A stretch of DNA of 64,000 nucleotides. It comes from Bacteroidota bacterium (GTDB lineage Bacteria; Bacteroidota; Bacteroidia; Chitinophagales; Chitinophagaceae). The stretch's first letter is position 1, and the number at the start of each line of letters is the position of its first letter. Below are positions 18,109-26,876 of the stretch, one piece after another. The stretch covers positions 1 to 64,000 of the forward strand of contig JAUZOE010000002.1 in assembly GCA_030706605.1 (NCBI GenBank). The letters are read 5' to 3'. The translations under genes were made by a program, and so were the position numbers. Below the pieces are notes generated by a model that saw nothing but the letters and a program-made list of their open reading frames with translations, had not been told where the DNA came from and ran no database searches.

Positions 18109-18199
18109 ATCTCTTGCAGTTTTTATAACTAACTACTTATCTTTTTTATTGTAGTTTTATCTTCCCTGATTCATTAAAATTTAAATTTGTTTTTGATAA

Positions 18200-18844
18200 A
18201 TGATTGATGCTATAGAAGCAATATTAAAAGGCCTTGCAATGGGGTTATTGCTTGCGCTTTCAGTTGGACCTGTTATATTCACAATCATCAAACAAAGTAT
18301 TAATAATGGCAGAGAAGGCGGTTTTAGCTTTGTGATTGGTGTATGGATCAGCGATTTTTTATTGGTAGTTTTAAGTAATGCATTTTCTGAAATGGTAACC
18401 CGTTTGCTCGATTTTAAAATGCAAATAGGCATAGTAGGAAGTGCCTTTTTAATAGGCATGGGAGTATTTTATCTCTTCTTTAAAAAAGTTCACATTCATC
18501 CTGAAGATATTTCATTACCACCACTAAAAAGCAGTGATCACGCAAAAATTGTGTTACAGGGATTCCTGCTAAATACCCTAAACCCTGCAGTGATGGCTTT
18601 CTGGCTCACTGCCGCTACCGCTATCGCAGTTACTCATACTACCCGGGACCGCATCATTATTTTTGCCACAGCCCTGGTACTCAATATGAGTGCCGATGTT
18701 ATAAAAGTAACTTTGGCCGGCAAATTGCGAAAGAAACTAACCATAAAAAACATTAGGTTGATTAATAAAATATCCGGTTTAATTTTGCTAATATTTGGAG
18801 CAGTACTTCTTTTTGGTGTTTTACTTTTTGCAAAAAAAATATAA
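18200..18844 (+). CDS. LysE-family amino-acid/metabolite exporter
   Basis: The 214-residue inner-membrane protein has about six helices and the LysE/RhtB pattern: an N-terminal GLLLALSVGPVIFTIIKQSI with the conserved G-P-V segment, a polar loop after helix 3, and GFLLNTLNPAVMAFWLTA with the family's N-P motif. Members export amino acids or small metabolites by proton antiport. TAAATTTG at 18182-18189 fits a -7 element 11 bases before the start. It is one base away from the following secreted-protein gene, so they are probably co-transcribed. The substrate is unknown. Confidence 0.85.
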   Translation: MIDAIEAILKGLAMGLLLALSVGPVIFTIIKQSINNGREGGFSFVIGVWISDFLLVVLSNAFSEMVTRLLDFKMQIGIVGSAFLIGMGVFYLFFKKVHIHPEDISLPPLKSSDHAKIVLQGFLLNTLNPAVMAFWLTAATAIAVTHTTRDRIIIFATALVLNMSADVIKVTLAGKLRKKLTIKNIRLINKISGLILLIFGAVLLFGVLLFAKKI

Positions 18845-18845
18845 T

Positions 18846-19397
18846 ATGAAGGGTTTTTTGGTTCTTTTGAGTTCCCTTTTTCTTATTGCATCATCCTGCA
18901 TGGCTCAGTATGATATTCTTATTCTGAAAAAGAATAATCGAACTCAACAATCTTTTTTCACCGGAAGTGAAATGACATTTACAACGGCAACAGGATTTTA
19001 TCATGCCTATGTTACTTCGATTGAGAGAGATTCAGTTTTTCTGATTCAATATGACATCAGACAGATACCCACGAGCCTTGGTGTTTATGTTCTGGATACC
19101 CTTGCCAGGTATAATTTTGGTATCAATTATCATGACATAACAGGCTTTGACAAAATGACTAATAAATTTGACTGGAGCGCCTCAGGAGGTGCATTGTTTG
19201 GCGGAGGGGTTCTTTTAACTACTGTAGGTTTGGGAACCTGGATTTTTACAAAACCAAATACCAGGTATTATGCCAGTCCCTCACTGGTGATTGGCTCGGC
19301 AATCCTTGCAGGTATTGGATACCTGATGTTAAAATCAAGTAATAAAGGCAGGCGTTTAGGAAAAAAATATATGTTGCAATATATAAAAATGAAATAG
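18846..19397 (+). CDS. Hypothetical secreted protein with C-terminal hydrophobic segments
   Basis: I do not recognise a family. The 183-residue protein starts at the ATG directly after the LysE stop; an upstream in-frame start inside the LysE gene is rejected because a signal peptide (MKGFLVLLSSLFLIASSCMAQ) begins here. Residues 22-115 are a mixed beta region containing LKKNNRTQQSFFTGSEMTF. Two hydrophobic, glycine-rich stretches follow (GGALFGGGVLLTTVGLGTW and ASPSLVIGSAILAGIGYLM), then a basic tail (NKGRRLGKKY). This arrangement is seen in several uncharacterised Bacteroidota envelope proteins. Confidence 0.7.
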   Translation: MKGFLVLLSSLFLIASSCMAQYDILILKKNNRTQQSFFTGSEMTFTTATGFYHAYVTSIERDSVFLIQYDIRQIPTSLGVYVLDTLARYNFGINYHDITGFDKMTNKFDWSASGGALFGGGVLLTTVGLGTWIFTKPNTRYYASPSLVIGSAILAGIGYLMLKSSNKGRRLGKKYMLQYIKMK

Positions 19398-19424
19398 TAA
19401 AATGTTTTTCTGTTGAATAGTAAA

Positions 19425-20126
19425 ATGAAAGTAAAAAGAAAAGGACTTCTCAGAAGAATAACTCGTGGTATTTTGAAAATCATTTTATACGGATTTATTT
19501 TTTCCATAATATATATTCTCTTTTGCAAATGGATCAACCCGCCAATAACTCTTACACAATTAGACAGCGTTTTAAGCGGACACGGGCTGCACCGTGATTA
19601 TGTGAATATGAATGAAATCAGCCCCAATATAAAACTGGCTGTAATGGCTGGCGAAGATCAATTGTTTCCTGACCATAACGGTTTTGATTTTAAAAGCATT
19701 CAAAAGGCAATGAAACATAATCAAAAAAGCAAGTCACTACGAGGTGCAAGTACCATAAGCCAGCAAGTTGCAAAAAATGTTTTTCTATGGCAACATGGAG
19801 GTTATTTCCGCAAAGGATTAGAAGTTTATTTTACCTTTATGATAGAACAAATATGGGGTAAGAAACGTATACTTCAGACCTATCTTAATGTTGCTGAAAT
19901 GGGAGAAGGGATCTTTGGTATAGAAGCCGCAGCCCAACATTATTTTAAAACTTCCGCAAAAAAATTATCAAAAAAGCAGGCTGCAATGATTGCAGCCTGC
20001 CTACCTAACCCTAAAGAATTTACGATAATTCCTTTATCGTCAAGAGTTGCCTCACGCTACTCCTGGATATTAAGGCAAATGAATAACCTGGAAGCAGATC
20101 CTGATGTACAGGATTTACTGAGGTAA
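19425..20126 (+). CDS. mtgA: Monofunctional biosynthetic peptidoglycan transglycosylase
   Basis: A 233-residue GT51-family glycosyltransferase that polymerises lipid II into glycan strands on the periplasmic side. One N-terminal membrane helix (about residues 18-37) is followed by the catalytic domain with AGEDQLFPDHNGFD (catalytic Glu in the first conserved motif), RGASTISQQVAKNVFLW, and LQTYLNVAEMGEGIFGIEAAAQHYF. Length is typical for MtgA, and no transpeptidase domain follows. A TTG at 19413 would add four residues; the ATG at 19425 is preferred. Confidence 0.93.
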   Translation: MKVKRKGLLRRITRGILKIILYGFIFSIIYILFCKWINPPITLTQLDSVLSGHGLHRDYVNMNEISPNIKLAVMAGEDQLFPDHNGFDFKSIQKAMKHNQKSKSLRGASTISQQVAKNVFLWQHGGYFRKGLEVYFTFMIEQIWGKKRILQTYLNVAEMGEGIFGIEAAAQHYFKTSAKKLSKKQAAMIAACLPNPKEFTIIPLSSRVASRYSWILRQMNNLEADPDVQDLLR

Positions 20127-20262
20127 GTACTTAAAATTCCAATATATTTTCTCTAATTTCTACTATCCATCTTGTTAATTGTAAACAATAGCAGGATACT
20201 TTAGACTCAATTATCTATAACCCCACTCAAAGAATTTATTACAATTTTATCATCTTTCTAAG

Positions 20263-20292
20263 TTTTGATCCCACAATAAAAGCCTAATTTTG
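20263..20292 (+). promoter_or_regulatory. Candidate promoter of the PurF-like gene
   Basis: TTTTG (20263-20267) and TAATTTTG (20285-20292) are separated by 17 bases, matching the Bacteroidota -33 TTTG / -7 TAnnTTTG arrangement. The -7 element ends 16 bases before the ATG at 20309. Confidence 0.6.
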
Positions 20293-20308
20293 CGCTTCAT
20301 TTCCATCC

Positions 20309-22156
20309 ATGAGCGACGAAATTAAACATGAATGTGGTCTTGCTTTTATCAGGCTGCGTAAACCTTTCTCTTATTACCGCCAAAAATATGGCTCTGTACT
20401 TTATGGTCTGAATAAGCTGTACCTCCTTATGGAAAAACAGCACAATCGTGGCCAAGATGGCGCTGGAATAGCTGCCGTAAAGTTAAATACAGAACCAGGT
20501 TATCCTTTCCTTAACAGGATAAGAAGTGTAGCCAACCAGGCAATAGCCGATCTTTTTGCACAAATCGGTGGGCAAATAAAGGAAATTCAAAAATATCACC
20601 CAGATATAGAACAACATGCCGGACTAATGAAAGGACATATTGATTTCCTGGGAGAATTACTTCTGGGCCATTTACGCTATGGCACACAGGGAAAAAATAA
20701 TGTTGAATTTTGCCATCCTTTTATTAAAAGAAATACTATTCCTGCACGTAACCTTGCTTTAGCAGGCAATTTCAACCTCGTAAATAAAGACGAATTATTT
20801 GATCTCATTAATAGCCCACGTGATGAAAAAGATCGGGAAAGTGACCTCGGGGCTATGATGGATGTAATTCAATATTTTTTAATAAAAGCAGACGAAGCCT
20901 CGCCTGAGTGTCCAGATATAGCACATGTGCTCAAAAAATCAGTTCCTTTCTTTGATGGAGGCTTTACTTTTGGCGGCCTTACAGGCAGCGGATCTGCTTT
21001 CGTTGTAAGAGATGCGCACGGTATCCGTCCATGTTATTATTATATAAATAATGAAGTAATTGTGGCCGCTAGCGAACGCGCTGCTATACGTACTGCATTT
21101 AATGTTGGTGAAAACGAAGTAAAAGAATTAATGCCAGGTAATGCACTGATTGTGGAACCTGATGGCCAATATTCAATTCAACAAATATTAGAACCCAAAG
21201 AAAGAAAAGCCTGCAGTTTCGAACGTATTTATTTTTCAAGGGGAAGCGATGAGAAAATTTACAGGGAACGAATTGCATTAGGATATCACCTCAGTGAAAG
21301 AGTACTTAAGGCGGTAGATTATGATCTTAAAAATACCATTTTTTCTTTTATCCCCAATACTGCAGAAACTGCATTTTATGGAATGATAAAAGGGGCAGAA
21401 GATTATCTGAATAAAATAAAAATTGAAAGAATATTAAGCTGGGGAAAAGATTTTGATGAAGAAAAGCTTACAGAAATGGTTAATCGAAAAGTTCGTTTTG
21501 AAAAGATTGCTATCAAAGACGTAAAGCTACGCACTTTTATTACAGAAGACCATAGCCGAAATGAGATGGTACAACACGTTTACGATATTACTTATGGCAC
21601 TGTAAGAAAAAATATAGACACTCTTGTAGTCATTGATGACTCTATTGTAAGAGGAACTACTTTACGTGAAAGTATCATACGAATGCTGTCACGACTGGAA
21701 CCTAAAAAAATTATAGTGGTTTCTTCTGCTCCACAAATAAGATACCCCGATTGCTATGGGATTGATATGAGCAAACTCGGCGAATTTGTAGCCTTTAAAG
21801 CCGCCATGGAATTAATCAAAGAAAGAGGTATGGAATCGCTTCTTGCAAACCTGGTTGAAAAATGTAAAGAGCTTAAAAGAAATAATCAATTACATGTTCA
21901 AAATCTTGTTAGAGAAGTATACAAACCTTTTTCATTAGAAGAAATTTCTAAAAAAATTGCACAGTTAATCACGCCCCCGGAAATTACCGTTGCAGTGGAA
22001 ATGATTTATCAAACTATAGAAGATCTCCACGATAGCTGTCCTACCAATTTAGGCGATTGGTATTTTACAGGTAATTATCCTACACCTGGAGGCAACCGCG
22101 TTGTAAACAAAGCTTTTTTGAATTATATGGAAGGAAAAGATGTACGGGGTTATTAA
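20309..22156 (+). CDS. Amidophosphoribosyltransferase-like glutamine amidotransferase
   Basis: The 615-residue protein combines a class-II glutaminase domain and a phosphoribosyltransferase domain, as in PurF, which makes phosphoribosylamine from PRPP and glutamine in the first step of purine synthesis. Seen: C9 as the presumed N-terminal nucleophile (after MSDEIKHE), GHLRYGTQG, LAGNFNLVN, DAHGIRPCYYY, then the PRPP loop VVIDDSIVRGTTLRE near residue 445 and APQIRYPDCYGIDMS. It is about 120 residues longer than E. coli PurF, mainly from insertions in the glutaminase domain and a C-terminal extension. A short propeptide would have to be removed to expose C9. It could be the sole PurF or a paralogue. 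Confidence 0.85.
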   Translation: MSDEIKHECGLAFIRLRKPFSYYRQKYGSVLYGLNKLYLLMEKQHNRGQDGAGIAAVKLNTEPGYPFLNRIRSVANQAIADLFAQIGGQIKEIQKYHPDIEQHAGLMKGHIDFLGELLLGHLRYGTQGKNNVEFCHPFIKRNTIPARNLALAGNFNLVNKDELFDLINSPRDEKDRESDLGAMMDVIQYFLIKADEASPECPDIAHVLKKSVPFFDGGFTFGGLTGSGSAFVVRDAHGIRPCYYYINNEVIVAASERAAIRTAFNVGENEVKELMPGNALIVEPDGQYSIQQILEPKERKACSFERIYFSRGSDEKIYRERIALGYHLSERVLKAVDYDLKNTIFSFIPNTAETAFYGMIKGAEDYLNKIKIERILSWGKDFDEEKLTEMVNRKVRFEKIAIKDVKLRTFITEDHSRNEMVQHVYDITYGTVRKNIDTLVVIDDSIVRGTTLRESIIRMLSRLEPKKIIVVSSAPQIRYPDCYGIDMSKLGEFVAFKAAMELIKERGMESLLANLVEKCKELKRNNQLHVQNLVREVYKPFSLEEISKKIAQLITPPEITVAVEMIYQTIEDLHDSCPTNLGDWYFTGNYPTPGGNRVVNKAFLNYMEGKDVRGY

Positions 22157-22199
22157 ATGTTAGATAATTCATTCCTTGCAGCTAATAAATCATATAAAA

Positions 22200-22694
22200 A
22201 TGAAAACGCTTCTACTCATCAGACATGCAAAAAGTAGTTGGGATCATTCTATCCTTTCAGACTTTGACAGGCCCCTAAATGAGCGGGGAAAGCAAGATGC
22301 ACCAATAGCAGCAAAAATATTAAGAGATAAAAAAATAAACATTGATGCTTTTGTTTCAAGCCCTGCCAAAAGAGCCAAAAAAACTGCTGAGATTTTTTTA
22401 AAAGAATATGACAAAAAAGAAAAATATCTTACACTTATTCCCTCACTTTACGAAGCTTCTACCGCAGAATTCTACCAGGTAGTTGAAAAACTTGAAGACA
22501 AATACGATTCCGTTGCTTTATTTTCTCACAATCCCGGCATTACCGATTTTATCAATTCTCTTGGCTGCAACCCGATTTACGATATGCCCACCTGTGCTGT
22601 ATATGGGTTAGAAATAAATACAAAACACTGGAAAGCTTTTAAAGATTCGAAAAAGAAATTTCTCTTTTTGGATTATCCTAAAAAAGAACAATGA
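22200..22694 (+). CDS. sixA: SixA-like phosphohistidine phosphatase
   Basis: The 164-residue histidine-phosphatase-superfamily protein starts MKTLLLIRHAKSSW, with catalytic H9 in the RHAKS motif, and has DFDRPLNERGKQDAP, SSPAKRAKKTAE and the second catalytic His in FSHNPGITDF. SixA removes phosphate from phosphohistidine of phosphorelay or PTS proteins; many bacterial homologues have no assigned substrate. A TTG at 22176 would add eight residues with no family support, so the ATG at 22200 is used. It follows the PurF-like gene by 43 bases. Confidence 0.88.
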   Translation: MKTLLLIRHAKSSWDHSILSDFDRPLNERGKQDAPIAAKILRDKKINIDAFVSSPAKRAKKTAEIFLKEYDKKEKYLTLIPSLYEASTAEFYQVVEKLEDKYDSVALFSHNPGITDFINSLGCNPIYDMPTCAVYGLEINTKHWKAFKDSKKKFLFLDYPKKEQ

Positions 22695-22711
22695 ATTCAA
22701 TTGTGATAAAT

Positions 22712-23827
22712 TCACATTGAATACTTTAAAGTGGCAACAAATCCGGCAATAACCTTTTTATAGTCATTTAAAGGAGTATTAAAATCTTGAGGAGAAAATC
22801 CTGCGTTATTTTTCAATGCGATGCTTAAAGAGAATTTTTTTTGTTCAATGGAATAAAAATATTTTTTTTCAAAAAGATGTTTAGCAAGATATTCCTGTTC
22901 TGTTTGCCCGGGGGTAGGAACAAAAATTGCCTTCTTTTTCAACTTTACAAGATCCATAATAGTTGTGTATCCGCTCCTGCAAATTACCATTTTTGATTGT
23001 TCAAATGCTCTATTCAATTCTTCGGAAGAAAGGTGATTAACAATTTTAATAGAATCATTTGGAGTATTTAGCTCTTTTTTTTCTCCCGGCAAACCTCTTA
23101 CCATTAAAACTTTTCCGGGATAGTTTTGGAGTTCTGATAAAATCATATTTTCAAAAATAGTGCGTTGAGGCTCAGGCCCCGAAATTGAAACTAACAGATC
23201 ATAGATATTTGCAACATCCCGTAATGCCTCAAATCTTGATAATGGTCCCATATAAATAACCTTTGAGGAAATTTTTCGAGGATGAGATAACTTACCCGCA
23301 AAACCATTTTCTTTAAAATCCGGAACCCAGCAATTTGAATATTTTTTGATAAAAAAATTATTGATTTTTTGAACAAAAAAATCAACGAAAGAATTTCCTG
23401 TATTAATAAAAAGCTGATGAGTAATAAAAATACTCGGAATATTTTTACAGTACATTCCAAAACGGTTATCAGAAATTACAGCATCAATATAATGACCCTT
23501 TGCTATTTTTTGTAACCATTTTTTTTCATTTCTGATAGCAAAAAATAGTTTTGGGACCTGTAAAAACATTTTAGTAAAAAATCCTGTCTTTTGCTGACTA
23601 TACTCTATTTCATAGCCTTTGCACCGTAAAAATACGAGATTAGGAAATTCTTTTTTTAATAAAAAAAAAGGTTGATTATCGGCCACAATTACCACCTCAC
23701 AGCCTAATTGAATAAGCTCATTAATAATTGGAATACAACGAGTTGCATGACCAAGACCCCAATCCAAGGGGGCTATTAATATTCGTAATTTTTTTTTATC
23801 TTTAATAAATAATTTTTTTTCTTTCAA
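22712..23827 (-). CDS. MurG-like (GT28-type) glycosyltransferase
   Basis: The 371-residue protein resembles two-domain GT-B glycosyltransferases related to MurG. The N-terminus has LRILIAPLDWGLGHATRC (the GLGH motif of nucleotide-sugar and lipid-acceptor binding), and the C-terminal half has VSISGPEPQRTIFE, MVICRSGYTTIMDLVKLKKKAIFVPTPGQTEQ, the donor-binding region. Membership is clear, but donor and acceptor are unknown. No ATG is available near the N-terminus: TTG at 23827 begins a 15-residue Lys-rich lead-in before the conserved start, so the exact start is uncertain. It ends 17 bases from the convergent sixA gene. Confidence 0.8.
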   Translation of the reverse strand: MKEKKLFIKDKKKLRILIAPLDWGLGHATRCIPIINELIQLGCEVVIVADNQPFFLLKKEFPNLVFLRCKGYEIEYSQQKTGFFTKMFLQVPKLFFAIRNEKKWLQKIAKGHYIDAVISDNRFGMYCKNIPSIFITHQLFINTGNSFVDFFVQKINNFFIKKYSNCWVPDFKENGFAGKLSHPRKISSKVIYMGPLSRFEALRDVANIYDLLVSISGPEPQRTIFENMILSELQNYPGKVLMVRGLPGEKKELNTPNDSIKIVNHLSSEELNRAFEQSKMVICRSGYTTIMDLVKLKKKAIFVPTPGQTEQEYLAKHLFEKKYFYSIEQKKFSLSIALKNNAGFSPQDFNTPLNDYKKVIAGFVATLKYSM

Positions 23828-23954
23828 AAGATTACAATAATTATTAGTAAAAATAGTTTAATTTGGTAAGCAGATTTATTGCTTGGTAGTGAAGATTTCG
23901 TAAATGGAATTTTCTCAGCCCAAAAATAATTCAAAAGATATCAATATTTTTTTA

Positions 23955-24080
23955 ATGAAAAACGTAAGCAAAATTTTGTTGATTTTATTAGTAACTATAG
24001 CAATATTTGCTATAAGCTGCAATGCTTCCAAAAAAAGTAATTGTGGTTGTCCTAGTAAAAGCGGCATGATAGGCTATTAA
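23955..24080 (+). CDS. Small lipoprotein with CGCPSKSGMIGY C-terminus
   Basis: A 41-codon reading frame, ATG at 23955 to TAA at 24078-24080, encodes a short basic N-terminus, a hydrophobic helix (ILLILLVTIAIFAI) and a lipobox Cys at position 22 (AISC), then 19 residues ending SNCGCPSKSGMIGY. An in-frame ATG at 23904 would add 17 residues, but the signal peptide starts at 23955. The mature peptide would be a lipid-anchored, roughly 20-residue tail with two further cysteines (CxC). It lies 14 bases before the next small gene. I have no functional assignment; it could be part of a two-gene unit with that gene. Confidence 0.65.
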   Translation: MKNVSKILLILLVTIAIFAISCNASKKSNCGCPSKSGMIGY

Positions 24081-24094
24081 AAACCAAATTCAAA

Positions 24095-24340
24095 ATGGAC
24101 AAGTTTAACCGGGATCTCTTGGTACTGTTCAAACAAGAACTCAACCCCCAGGCAATCGAACACGAAGTGGAGCTTCTCCACGAATTATTATTTTATGTAG
24201 AAAAAATTGACAACGTTGTCGTTTCTTATGAAGTAGTAAATGTTAATAAGTATTCCATTACTTCAGAAAAACAAATTGTTAGGGAAACAATTAGCCATCG
24301 GCAATTAAAGCCTTTTGTTTTTTTGAATAATAAAAATTAA
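24095..24340 (+). CDS. Hypothetical 81-residue cytoplasmic protein
   Basis: I do not recognise a family. The protein is soluble, with an acidic amphipathic helix (AIEHEVELLHELLFYVEKI, residues 19-37), then probable beta strands (NVVVSYEVVNVNKYSIT) and a basic C-terminus. It follows the small lipoprotein by 14 bases and converges with the korB gene, with five bases between the two stop codons. Its real-gene status rests on an ordinary composition and its tight position between neighbours. Confidence 0.55.
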   Translation: MDKFNRDLLVLFKQELNPQAIEHEVELLHELLFYVEKIDNVVVSYEVVNVNKYSITSEKQIVRETISHRQLKPFVFLNNKN

Positions 24341-24345
24341 AAAAA

Positions 24346-25377
24346 TTATTCGCTTATCGACCAGGTTTCTCTACCTCTCAAAAGTTTATCTAAATCTCCT
24401 TTTCCTTTTGACAATGCTTCATCTATCTGCATTGTCATTACCTCTTCATAACAAGGTCTTTCCGTTTGGTAAAAAACTCCGAATGGCCGCGGGAAGTGAT
24501 GCTCTGCCTTCGGATCATCAAACAATCTTGTAAGTATCTGGGCTTTGTAAAAATCATTTTCATCATGTATCCACAAATCATTTTCACTTACCTGTTCATT
24601 TAATTCTACCACAACAGGCCTGAGGCCATCTAATTTAATTCCTTTGTTTTTTTCGTTACCAAATATCAATGGCTTACCATGCTCCAGAAATAAAGCTTCT
24701 TCAGGCTTTGATTTCTTTTCCGTGTATATTTCAAAAGCTCCGTCATTAAAAATATTACAGTTTTGATAAATTTCCAGGAAAGAAGATCCCGTATGTTCGT
24801 GAGCCCTCAAAAGCATTGCCTGCAAATGTTTAGGATCCCTGTCCATGGTCCTGGCAACAAAAGTTGCATCAGCGCCTAATGCTAAAGCAGATGGATTAAA
24901 CGGGTGATCTATACTTCCGTAAGGAGTGCTCTTTGTAACTTTATGCTGTTCACTTGTCGGTGAATATTGGCCCTTTGTAAGACCATATATTTCATTATTG
25001 AAAAGCAAAAGGTTTACATTAAAATTGCGCCGCAATAAATGAATGGTATGATTTCCACCAATACTGAGACAATCACCATCACCGCTAACAATCCAAACAC
25101 TTAATTCAGGACGGCTGGCTTTTAAACCGCTGGCGATTGCCGTAGCTCGTCCATGAATACTATGCATGCCATACGTATTCATATAATAGGGAAAACGACT
25201 ACTACAGCCAATTCCCGAAATAATAACGAAGTTCTCTCTTGGAATTCCTAAAGTCGGCATTACTCTTTGAACCTGTGCTAATATGGAATAATCACCGCAT
25301 CCGGGACACCAACGTACTTCCTGGTCTGTAGTAAAATCTTTAGCGGTTAAAGAGGGTAGGGTTGCTGTTTCGCTCAT
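24346..25377 (-). CDS. korB: 2-oxoacid:ferredoxin oxidoreductase beta subunit (KorB-like)
   Basis: The 343-residue thiamine-diphosphate-binding subunit of a 2-oxoacid (probably 2-oxoglutarate) ferredoxin oxidoreductase, which converts the oxoacid and CoA to acyl-CoA, CO2 and reduced ferredoxin. Seen: the CPGCGDYSIL motif (residues 24-33) and GIGCSSRFPYYM, which carry conserved cysteines of this subunit; the TPP motif VSGDGDCLSIGGNH near residue 96; and NNEIYGLTKGQYSPTS. The alpha subunit, usually encoded next door, is absent: upstream on this strand is a small membrane protein gene after a 248-base gap. It must pair with an alpha subunit encoded elsewhere. Confidence 0.92.
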   Translation of the reverse strand: MSETATLPSLTAKDFTTDQEVRWCPGCGDYSILAQVQRVMPTLGIPRENFVIISGIGCSSRFPYYMNTYGMHSIHGRATAIASGLKASRPELSVWIVSGDGDCLSIGGNHTIHLLRRNFNVNLLLFNNEIYGLTKGQYSPTSEQHKVTKSTPYGSIDHPFNPSALALGADATFVARTMDRDPKHLQAMLLRAHEHTGSSFLEIYQNCNIFNDGAFEIYTEKKSKPEEALFLEHGKPLIFGNEKNKGIKLDGLRPVVVELNEQVSENDLWIHDENDFYKAQILTRLFDDPKAEHHFPRPFGVFYQTERPCYEEVMTMQIDEALSKGKGDLDKLLRGRETWSISE

Positions 25378-25625
25378 TTTAAAAAATTATGCTTTCAAAG
25401 TTACTACATACTTATGTTACAGAAAATACAAGCAACAGTGAAAAGAGGAATTATAATGTAAAAATTCTGTTAAGCAAATATAATTTCAAATTAAGTGAAT
25501 TTCTTCCGAATCCAAAATAATTTTGATTAATGACCTTTATCTGACAACCTGAACATTTTCAATGGCCCGGAATGCTATATAATAAGTATTACAAAAGGCC
25601 TCGTTAGATTAGCAAATATCTTGCA

Positions 25626-25916
25626 TTACTGATTACCGATATTGTTAATATCATCATCTAAACTTTGGTCAGGCAATTTGCTTAACTGAGCTTTGATAAT
25701 AAAGTAGCTGGTTATGGCAAATGTTAAGCCAACCAATATTACCGAAAAAAGATTGTCTTTACCAAAGATCATTACACCTACAATTATTCCAATGATTTCA
25801 GATATAATCCAACCCAAAATGGTATAAATTTTCCAGATTCCGGGTTTAAGCCCTTTAGCATGTGCAAGCTTTCCAATTTCTTTTGTCAAAAAAACAAGAA
25901 CAATTATTTCAATCAT
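25626..25916 (-). CDS. Hypothetical small membrane protein
   Basis: A 96-residue protein with an N-terminal hydrophobic stretch and two clear helices (ILGWIISEIIGIIVGVMIFG and SVILVGLTFAITSYFII), ending in an acidic tail (SLDDDINNIGNQ). The motif HAKGLKPGIWKIYTILGW resembles small uncharacterised Bacteroidota membrane proteins. It follows the PfkB-type kinase by 36 bases on the same strand and may share its transcript. Function unknown. Confidence 0.65.
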   Translation of the reverse strand: MIEIIVLVFLTKEIGKLAHAKGLKPGIWKIYTILGWIISEIIGIIVGVMIFGKDNLFSVILVGLTFAITSYFIIKAQLSKLPDQSLDDDINNIGNQ

Positions 25917-25952
25917 TTCGTTAGTTATCGTTAATAAATTATCGTTGAAAGA

Positions 25953-26876
25953 TCATACCAGGTCTATATCAAAATTTACTAATTGTACAAATTCTGAAAG
26001 CCGGGTATCGATATCCTGCTTTGTAATTTCTTTCAGTCTTTGTGGGCCAAATTTTTCCACACAGAAACTTGCCAGTGCCGAGCCGACTATAATGGCAGTC
26101 TTCATGTTTTCAAAACTAATATCTTTGGTCTTAGCAATATGCCCGATAAAGCCCCCCGCAAAGGAATCTCCCGCCCCGGTAGGATCAAAAACATCTTCTA
26201 ACGGTAAAGCAGGTGCAAAGAAGACGTGATCTTCATGAAACAATAAAGCACCATGCTCCCCTTTTTTTATAACCAAAAATTTAGGGCCCATTTGCAAAAT
26301 TCTTTTTGCAGATTTTACCAATGAAAATTCTCCGCTCAGCTGCCTCGCTTCGCTGTCATTAATCATCAATACATCAACCATTCCCAAAACTTTTTTCAAA
26401 TCATCCAGAGCCGTTTCCATCCAAAAATTCATTGTATCCAAAACAACCAGTTTTGGCCTAGTACGCAATTGTTCTATCACACTTATTTGTAATCCCGGCA
26501 TAAGATTGCCAAGCATTAAAAATTCTGCTCCTTGGTATTCTTCAGGCACTTTAGGCTTAAAATTCGCCAATACATTCAGGTCTGTTATCAAAGTATCGCG
26601 ACTGTTCATATCTAAATGATATTTCCCACTCCAGAAAAAAGATTTTTGGTCGGCCACTATTTCTACTCCGGTTAGCTGCACATTTCTTTTTTTCAATTCA
26701 TTCATTTCTTCATCAGGAAAATCGTTTCCTACAATTGAAATTTGCTGAATCGGCTGGGTCAAATGACTCGCAGAATAAGCAACGTAAGTTGCAGAACCAC
26801 CTACAATTTTATCAATTTTTCCAAAAGGAGTTTCAATAGCATCAAAAGCCATTGTGCCAAGTGTAATTATCGCCAT
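25953..26876 (-). CDS. PfkB-family sugar/nucleoside kinase
   Basis: The 307-residue ribokinase-superfamily enzyme has the N-terminal GGSATYVAYSASHL (family signature 1, near residue 26) and the C-terminal DPTGAGDSFAGGFIGH (signature 2, near residue 228), where the Asp of GAGD is the catalytic base. It lacks the features that identify ribokinase or fructokinase, so the substrate (sugar, nucleoside or another alcohol) is open. It probably forms a transcript with the small membrane protein gene downstream. Confidence 0.88.
   Translation of the reverse strand: MAIITLGTMAFDAIETPFGKIDKIVGGSATYVAYSASHLTQPIQQISIVGNDFPDEEMNELKKRNVQLTGVEIVADQKSFFWSGKYHLDMNSRDTLITDLNVLANFKPKVPEEYQGAEFLMLGNLMPGLQISVIEQLRTRPKLVVLDTMNFWMETALDDLKKVLGMVDVLMINDSEARQLSGEFSLVKSAKRILQMGPKFLVIKKGEHGALLFHEDHVFFAPALPLEDVFDPTGAGDSFAGGFIGHIAKTKDISFENMKTAIIVGSALASFCVEKFGPQRLKEITKQDIDTRLSEFVQLVNFDIDLV

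Noticed and set aside
25918-25945. Direct repeat of TTATCGTT between the PfkB kinase gene and the small membrane protein gene
   Set aside because: Two copies only and inside a short operonic gap; no known site matches.
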